64,000 nt of DNA from Polaromonas sp047303325 (GTDB taxonomy: Bacteria; Pseudomonadota; Gammaproteobacteria; Burkholderiales; Burkholderiaceae_C), in assembly GCF_047303325.1 (NCBI RefSeq), contig NZ_JBKBEX010000016.1, forward strand, positions 1-64,000, in the 5' to 3' direction. The notes under the pieces were generated by a model that was given only the letters and a program-made list of their open reading frames with translations, did not search any database and was not told where the DNA came from. Below, piece after piece: positions 60,087 to 64,000 of this stretch. Numbering within the stretch: the first letter of the stretch is position 1; every line of letters begins with the position of its first letter. The position numbers and the translations under genes were made by a program.

Positions 60087-61835
60087 CTACCGAGGCAAAA
60101 ACAAAACCCAATAAATCAACAAAACATTCACCACAACACTAACCGCCAACAGCAACTTCCACAGCATCACCGGATCCCGCTCAATCAAGGGCGTCCCCTG
60201 CGGCGCAGTCAGCGGCCGCGAAGCACCCCGCTCCAGCGCCAGCAGCAGTTCCTCGGCGGTTTCAAAGCGGCGGCGCTTGTCGCGGGACACAGCCTTGAGC
60301 ACCACGTGGTCCAGCCAGATCGGCACCTCGGGGTTGATGCGGCTGGGCGCCACCGGGTCGCGGTAATAGCGGCCGGCCTGGTAAGGCAGCACCTCGCCGT
60401 AGGGCAGCCTGGCGGTCAGCAACTGGTACAGGGTGACGCCCAGCGCGAACAGGTCGCTTTGCGCGTCGGGTAATTCCTCGGGCCCGTCGCTGCCTGTGGC
60501 GCTGAAGCCCCATTGCTCGGGATTGATGAAGCTGGGGGTGCCGGCGTGCAGCTTGCGCATGGCTTCGGGCTCGCGTCCGCTGAGGGCTACGCCCAGGTCC
60601 AGCAGGCGCAGCACGCCGTCTTCGCCCTGGTGCAGGTTGGCGGGCTTGATGTCGCGGTGGATCACGCACTGGCGATGCAGCCGGCCCAGCGCGCGCGCCG
60701 CCTGGGTGGCCGCGCCCAGCACCTGTTCCACGCTGAATTTGTGGCCGCGTTCCAGCAGCAGCTGCAGCGTCTCGCCGCTGTGCCAGTCGTACAGCAGGTA
60801 AAAAGCGCTGCGCTCCTGCCCGGCCGGCGGGCTTTCGTGAAGCCTCACCAGGTGCCCCGCCGCCGGGCCCGACTGCATGCGCAGGGCCAGCCAGGCCTCG
60901 TGCGCCAGCATGGCGCGCTCCTCGCCATCGTGGGACCTCGCGGGGTTCAGGGCCTTGAGGGCGTAAAGCACCCGCGTGGCCGGGTCACGCACCTGGTACA
61001 GCACATGGATGTCGTTGTCGGCCACTTTCGCGGTCACCACCAGGCCGTCGATCACATCGCCGACCTTGAGCCTGGGCGGCACCGGCAAGGTCTGCGCAAT
61101 GCGGCTCACGTCCTGCAGGGTGGCGTCGAGCAGGCCGCGCACGCGCACCACGACCGCCGTCAGGTTGTCATTGCTGCCGGCGGCCAGGGCGGCGTCGACC
61201 AGGCCCTGGCTGGCCAGCTGGGAGCCGCCCTCCTCCTGCAGGCCGGCAAAGTCCCGCAGCCGCGCATCGCGCAGCACGCCGTGCACGCCGTCGGTGACCA
61301 GCACAAACACATCGCCCACTTGCAGGTCGCCCTGCATGTAGTCGACCACCACATGGTCTTCGGCGCCCACCGAGCGCAGCAGCTGGTGCCTGAAGTCGGG
61401 ATGGTTGACGGCATGGTCATGCGTGAGTTGCTGCAGCGTGCCGCCGCGCAGCAGGTAAGCCCGTGAATCGCCCACATGCGCCAGGGTGTAGGACTGCCCG
61501 CGCAGCACCAGCGCCGTGAGGGTGGTCAGGCCCACGGCCGGCTGGCGCCGGCGATTGATGCCGGCCAGCCAGGCGTTCTGCGCGCCGATGATGCGGTCCA
61601 GCGCCACCGTGGTGTCCCAGGTTTCGGGGGTGCCGTAGTAGTCGCGGACCAGGCTGGTGACCGTGGTTTGCGCCGCTTCCCGGCCCATGCCGCCGGTGCT
61701 CACGCCATCGGCCACCGCCACGATGGAGCCCATGCCCTCCTGCCCCGGCTCGGGCAGCATGGCCGCGCAGAAATCTTCGTTGCTGTTTTTGCGGCCCGCC
61801 AGCGTGGCGAAGCCAATGTCCAGATCAAATGCCAT
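60087..61835 (-). CDS. PP2C phosphatase-Ser/Thr kinase fusion
   Basis: This 582-residue bifunctional protein starts with a PP2C phosphatase domain (about residues 5-240; NEDFC, VADGVSTGGMG, HVGDSRAYLL and VTDGVHGVL give the metal Asp residues). A protein kinase domain follows (about 270-540; catalytic loop CVIHRDIKPANL, with DLG in place of DFG). A C-terminal helix LWKLLLAVSVVVNVLLIYWV anchors it to the inner membrane. Such fusions recur next to nitrate transporters in betaproteobacteria, but the substrate is unknown. The kinase lacks an evident canonical glycine loop, so activity is not certain. Confidence 0.9.
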   Translation of the reverse strand: MAFDLDIGFATLAGRKNSNEDFCAAMLPEPGQEGMGSIVAVADGVSTGGMGREAAQTTVTSLVRDYYGTPETWDTTVALDRIIGAQNAWLAGINRRRQPAVGLTTLTALVLRGQSYTLAHVGDSRAYLLRGGTLQQLTHDHAVNHPDFRHQLLRSVGAEDHVVVDYMQGDLQVGDVFVLVTDGVHGVLRDARLRDFAGLQEEGGSQLASQGLVDAALAAGSNDNLTAVVVRVRGLLDATLQDVSRIAQTLPVPPRLKVGDVIDGLVVTAKVADNDIHVLYQVRDPATRVLYALKALNPARSHDGEERAMLAHEAWLALRMQSGPAAGHLVRLHESPPAGQERSAFYLLYDWHSGETLQLLLERGHKFSVEQVLGAATQAARALGRLHRQCVIHRDIKPANLHQGEDGVLRLLDLGVALSGREPEAMRKLHAGTPSFINPEQWGFSATGSDGPEELPDAQSDLFALGVTLYQLLTARLPYGEVLPYQAGRYYRDPVAPSRINPEVPIWLDHVVLKAVSRDKRRRFETAEELLLALERGASRPLTAPQGTPLIERDPVMLWKLLLAVSVVVNVLLIYWVLFLPR

Positions 61836-61846
61836 GCACCAATGTA

Positions 61847-61862
61847 AGCAAGTTCAATGCCC
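61847..61862 (-). promoter_or_regulatory. possible sigma-54 promoter of the PP2C-kinase gene
   Basis: Leftward GGGCATTGAACTTGCT has GG-N10-GC spacing and TTGC. The predicted +1 is about 61836, next to the ATG, so a leaderless mRNA would result. The match is weaker than for nrtA. Confidence 0.35.
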
Positions 61863-61865
61863 GTT

Positions 61866-61889
61866 ATTGGTGCATTGCAACAATGCACC
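61866..61889. promoter_or_regulatory. palindrome upstream of the PP2C-kinase gene
   Basis: GGTGCATTG and CAATGCACC (61869-61889) form 9-bp perfect arms around CAA. ATTGGTGCA (61866-61874) also mirrors TGCACCAAT at 61835-61843. The TGCACC/GGTGCA halves resemble NtrC half-sites, but their order and spacing are not the standard ones. Confidence 0.5.
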
Positions 61890-61900
61890 GGCCTGGCGCC

Positions 61901-63184
61901 CTAACCGACGAGCATCTGCATGCTGCGCTCGTACTGCACCGAGAGCTGCTCGAACACGTCCAGCAGGTCCTCGCTGGCGGTGGCCAGGCCTTCCAGGCGC
62001 CTGGCATCCTTGCTTTTGGCAATGCCCGCGGCGCCGGCGCGCATCTGCGCCCAGCCCGCGGCGGCCTTGTCCAGGGATTCGCGGATTTCCTTGCTGGTCA
62101 GCGGGATGTCGTTGAGGTATTGCAGCGCCTTCTCAAAAGCCGCCTGCGACTCCGCCATGCCCACTTCGCTGCGCTGTGAGGCCGTGCCGCCCAGAACCTG
62201 CAGCAAGGCGTATTTCGCGAAGCGCTGGCTCAGCATGCGCTGGCGGCCGGCCAGGTTGAGCATCTGCAGCGGCGGCATGGCACCGGCGCTTTCGAGGATG
62301 GCGGTCATGCGCTCGGCTTCCTGCAGCAGCAGCTCGGCGAGCTCGTCCAGGTGCGCCATCTCGCCAGCCGCCCGGCTTTCCTCCAGGGCGGGCTTCAGCC
62401 GCGCCCAGGTCAGGCTCACCTGCCCCAGCAGGTCGCCAAAAGTGGGCTTGGACAGGCTTTTGCCAAGGGCGGCGATATTGGCGTCTATGCGCTGCACCGA
62501 CTCCGCGAGCAACTGTGCCACGCGCTCGGGCTGCACGCCCGCCAGCCGCAGCAGCGCCAGCTTGACCAGGCGCTGCGACAGCATGCGCAGCTGGCCCGAG
62601 CGGTTGACGTCTTCGGCAAAACGCGCCGAATGGATGATGTGCTGCGACACCTGGCCCAGACGCTGGTTGGTGTGCATGGAGGCGGTGCGCAGAATCTGGA
62701 AGGCATCGTCGTCGGACATCTGGCGAGCGCGCATCAGGATGCCTTTGGCTCGGTCCACCACCTTGCGCTCTTCGAGGCGGCCGGCGATGTCCCGCATCTC
62801 GCCCTGCAGGGCCTGCTCACGCTTGAAGCGCGCCTGGGCCAGGTGGATCAGCGGCCGCAGGCGCTGCGGGCTGTAGCCGTTGACCACATAGGCATGCACA
62901 CCCACCTCGGTGGCGCGCGTGATTTTTTCCGCATCGCTGTCGCTGGTGAACACCATGACAGGGCAAGGCGCGGTCTCGCTGACCACCTGCAAGAGCTTGA
63001 ACAGGGCCTCATCGGGCAGCGCATCGTGGCAAACCAGCACGTCGGGCGCCTGGCGCAGCACTTCCTGCACCAGTTTGCTGCGCTCATGGAACACCCCCAG
63101 GACCTGGATGCCGGCCGCTTCAAGGTCGGAGACCAGGGGGTTGGCGCCGGCGGGGCCGTTCAGGTTTACCAATGCGGAAGTCAT
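61901..63184 (-). CDS. nitrate-sensing ANTAR regulator with PilJ-like domain
   Basis: This 427-residue protein, taken from ATG 63184, begins with a degenerate receiver (about 1-120), continues with an ANTAR domain (about 135-195; RKVVDRAKGILMRARQMSDD), and ends with a helical PilJ-type region. In that region the nitrate-sensor-like segments RSGQLRMLSQRLVKLALLRL and LAGRQRMLSQRFAKYALL occur as two copies. It would sense nitrate/nitrite and bind leader RNA directly, like NasR but with the domain order reversed. ATG 63301 is rejected because a sigma-54 promoter on the other strand occupies that sequence. Confidence 0.88.
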   Translation of the reverse strand: MTSALVNLNGPAGANPLVSDLEAAGIQVLGVFHERSKLVQEVLRQAPDVLVCHDALPDEALFKLLQVVSETAPCPVMVFTSDSDAEKITRATEVGVHAYVVNGYSPQRLRPLIHLAQARFKREQALQGEMRDIAGRLEERKVVDRAKGILMRARQMSDDDAFQILRTASMHTNQRLGQVSQHIIHSARFAEDVNRSGQLRMLSQRLVKLALLRLAGVQPERVAQLLAESVQRIDANIAALGKSLSKPTFGDLLGQVSLTWARLKPALEESRAAGEMAHLDELAELLLQEAERMTAILESAGAMPPLQMLNLAGRQRMLSQRFAKYALLQVLGGTASQRSEVGMAESQAAFEKALQYLNDIPLTSKEIRESLDKAAAGWAQMRAGAAGIAKSKDARRLEGLATASEDLLDVFEQLSVQYERSMQMLVG

Positions 63185-63224
63185 ACAAATCAATAGCTTG
63201 GGAGGGAAATAAGGCTGGTCAGGA

Positions 63225-63240
63225 TGCAAGTCGCGCGCCA
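63225..63240 (-). promoter_or_regulatory. possible leftward sigma-54 promoter of the ANTAR-PilJ gene
   Basis: Leftward TGGCGCGCGACTTGCA has GG-N10-GC spacing and TTGCA, with one deviation in the -24 box. Predicted +1 is about 63214, 30 bases before ATG 63184. Confidence 0.5.
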
Positions 63241-63284
63241 CGCGCAGGCTGCGGATTCCGGGCACGGCTTGCAGGCCAATGATA

Positions 63285-63300
63285 TGGCACAAGTTTTGCA
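63285..63300 (+). promoter_or_regulatory. sigma-54 promoter of the nirB leader
   Basis: TGGCACAAGTTTTGCA matches TGGCAC-N5-TTGCA exactly. Predicted +1 is about 63311, the first base of the first leader hairpin, as in the nrtA leader. Confidence 0.88.
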
Positions 63301-63310
63301 TCAGCTATCG

Positions 63311-63423
63311 CGGGCGTAACGACGCGCCCGACCTTAGCGAATGCACTGCGGGTCCTGCGCACAACGACGTGCGTAATGGTGTGCCTCATACCGGGTCTAC
63401 AGCCCGGATCCCTGTTGACCGGG
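63311..63423 (+). ncRNA. ANTAR-type dual-hairpin leader (nirB)
   Basis: P1 has CGGGCGT/GCGCCCG around loop AACGAC (63311-63330). P2 has GCGCAC/GTGCGT around the same loop AACGAC (63357-63374). The P2 loop of the nrtA leader is identical. Downstream, CCGGG (63391-63395), CCCGG (63403-63407) and CCGGG (63419-63423) allow two exclusive stems, and the second covers the ribosome site of the small ORF at 63434. There is no T run. This 391-base stretch up to nirB otherwise holds only that ORF and promoter sites. Confidence 0.85.
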
Positions 63424-63433
63424 AGAGAGCATC

Positions 63434-63535
63434 ATGAATTTCACCCTGTTTCCGCCAAGCCAGACCGGCTTGCACCCTCTGACAAGCCGCGTGGACGCGT
63501 GCATGCGCGACCTGCGCGGCACGGCCGTGGCATGA
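63434..63535 (+). CDS. 33-residue small ORF before nirB
   Basis: The ORF MNFTLFPPSQTGLHPLTSRV onward, then DACMRDLRGTAVA, has the ribosome site GGGAGAGAG four bases before its ATG. It starts just after the alternative hairpin pairing, and its stop overlaps the proximal sigma-54-like site. It might be a leader peptide that links leader folding to nirB, or an unexpressed ORF. No domain is recognised. Confidence 0.45.
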   Translation: MNFTLFPPSQTGLHPLTSRVDACMRDLRGTAVA

Positions 63536-63543
63536 CGTTTGCA
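63528..63543 (+). promoter_or_regulatory. second sigma-54-like promoter just before nirB
   Basis: TGGCATGACGTTTGCA keeps GG-N10-GC and TTGCA, with one change in the -24 box. Predicted +1 is about 63554, leaving a 22-base leader without ANTAR hairpins. If used, it would bypass the leader control. Confidence 0.6.
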
Positions 63544-63575
63544 CCTAGACACATTGAATCCCCTGGAGTAGCCCC

Positions 63576-64000
63576 ATGAAAAAATCAAAACTGGTAATGG
63601 TCGGAAACGGCATGGCCGGCGTGCGCACCCTGGAAGAGTTGCTCAAGGTCGCCCCCGACCTGTATGACATCACGGTCTTCGGCGCCGAACCCCATCCCAA
63701 CTACAACCGCATCCTGCTGTCGCCGGTGCTGGCCGGGGAGCAAACGCTGGACGAGATCGTGCTGAACTCCTGGGACTGGTACAAGGACAACCACATCACG
63801 CTGCACGCCGGCAAAAAGGTGGTGGAAGTCGACCGCGTCAAACGCATCGTGCGCGCCGAGGACGGCACCGAAGAGGAATACGACCGCCTGCTGATGTGCA
63901 CCGGCTCCAACCCCTTCATCCTGCCGGTGCCGGGCAAGGACCTGCAAGGCGTGATCGCCTACCGCGACATCGCCGACACCAACGCGATGATCGAAGCCTC
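63576..64000 (+). CDS. nirB: assimilatory nitrite reductase large subunit (5' part)
   Basis: The first 141 codons are present and run off the window. The N-terminal FAD domain is clear: LVMVGNGMAGVRTLEELLKV, then FGAEPHPNYNRILLSPVLAG and the later LLMCTGSNPFILPVPGKDL. NirB reduces nitrite to ammonia with NADH using FAD, a 4Fe-4S cluster and siroheme; the latter domains lie outside. A good ribosome site (GGAGTAG) precedes the ATG. Confidence 0.95.
   Translation, partial: MKKSKLVMVGNGMAGVRTLEELLKVAPDLYDITVFGAEPHPNYNRILLSPVLAGEQTLDEIVLNSWDWYKDNHITLHAGKKVVEVDRVKRIVRAEDGTEEEYDRLLMCTGSNPFILPVPGKDLQGVIAYRDIADTNAMIEA

Noticed and set aside
63185..63301. N-terminal extension of the ANTAR-PilJ protein from ATG 63301
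   Set aside because: Its sequence is occupied by an exact sigma-54 promoter on the opposite strand, and the extension lacks family-like sequence.
1..64000. CRISPR array, insertion sequence, transposase or prophage genes
   Set aside because: No regularly spaced repeats and no transposase, integrase or phage structural protein were recognised anywhere in the window.

Overview
The window is a G+C-rich bacterial chromosome segment. Gene content and order point to a betaproteobacterium of the Burkholderiales, most like Comamonadaceae (Polaromonas, Rhodoferax or Variovorax-type). The main reasons are the order rpsO-pnp-quinone oxidoreductase-tpiA-secG-tRNA-Leu-nuoA to nuoN-DUF2818-NUDIX-DUF1178, a split nuoC/nuoD, a DUF2818 gene overlapping nuoN, and a nitrate cluster that contains a PP2C/Ser-Thr kinase fusion. 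The genus is inferred, not shown.

Positions 1-16.4 kb are mixed accessory and housekeeping genes: an ABC ATPase and an FtsX-like permease (possibly partners of the AttH-like lipocalin protein further on), an AP2-like protein, a threonine/serine dehydratase, two LysR regulators each divergent from a small gene, a PLP-dependent cysteine synthase homologue, several unknown proteins, and a visibly lower-G+C block of Api92/YubB-like, NADAR and CPBP protease genes (14.3-16.3 kb). A G/C homopolymer tract inside the permease gene (3755-3915) and the first 50 bases look like poor base calling.

Positions 16.5-25.6 kb hold a MarR-controlled tripartite efflux operon (marR, outer-membrane lipoprotein, EmrA, EmrB), with an excellent promoter/operator that predicts a leaderless marR mRNA. 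A divergent MsbA-type exporter and gdhA follow. Positions 25.6-46.8 kb, all on the minus strand, are the complex I operon and, upstream of it, secG, tpiA, a quinone oxidoreductase, pnp and rpsO; the pnp leader carries a long hairpin. Positions 46.9-51.1 kb hold an aminotransferase, an amino-acid-type binding protein, an Hsp20 and tsaD.

Positions 51.1-64.0 kb are the most interesting part, a nitrate assimilation cluster: nasT (ANTAR), nrtA-nrtB-nrtD nitrate ABC importer, a membrane PilJ/PAS/Hpt/HATPase kinase with a single-domain CheY and a CheX phosphatase, narK, a PP2C-kinase fusion, a second ANTAR protein fused to a PilJ-like nitrate-sensing region, and the start of nirB. I read several sigma-54 (-24/-12) promoters here, two perfect NtrC-like dyads, and two untranslated leaders (before nrtA and before nirB) that begin at the predicted +1 with paired hairpins whose six-base loops fit the ANTAR rule (A at loop position 1, G at position 4). 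This suggests two-layer control: nitrogen limitation through NtrC/sigma-54 starts transcription, and nitrate through ANTAR proteins permits elongation or translation. The nirB leader also contains an alternative-pairing element over the ribosome site of a 33-codon ORF. The function of the CheA-like/CheY/CheX module within this cluster is unknown and is the best candidate for an undescribed system.
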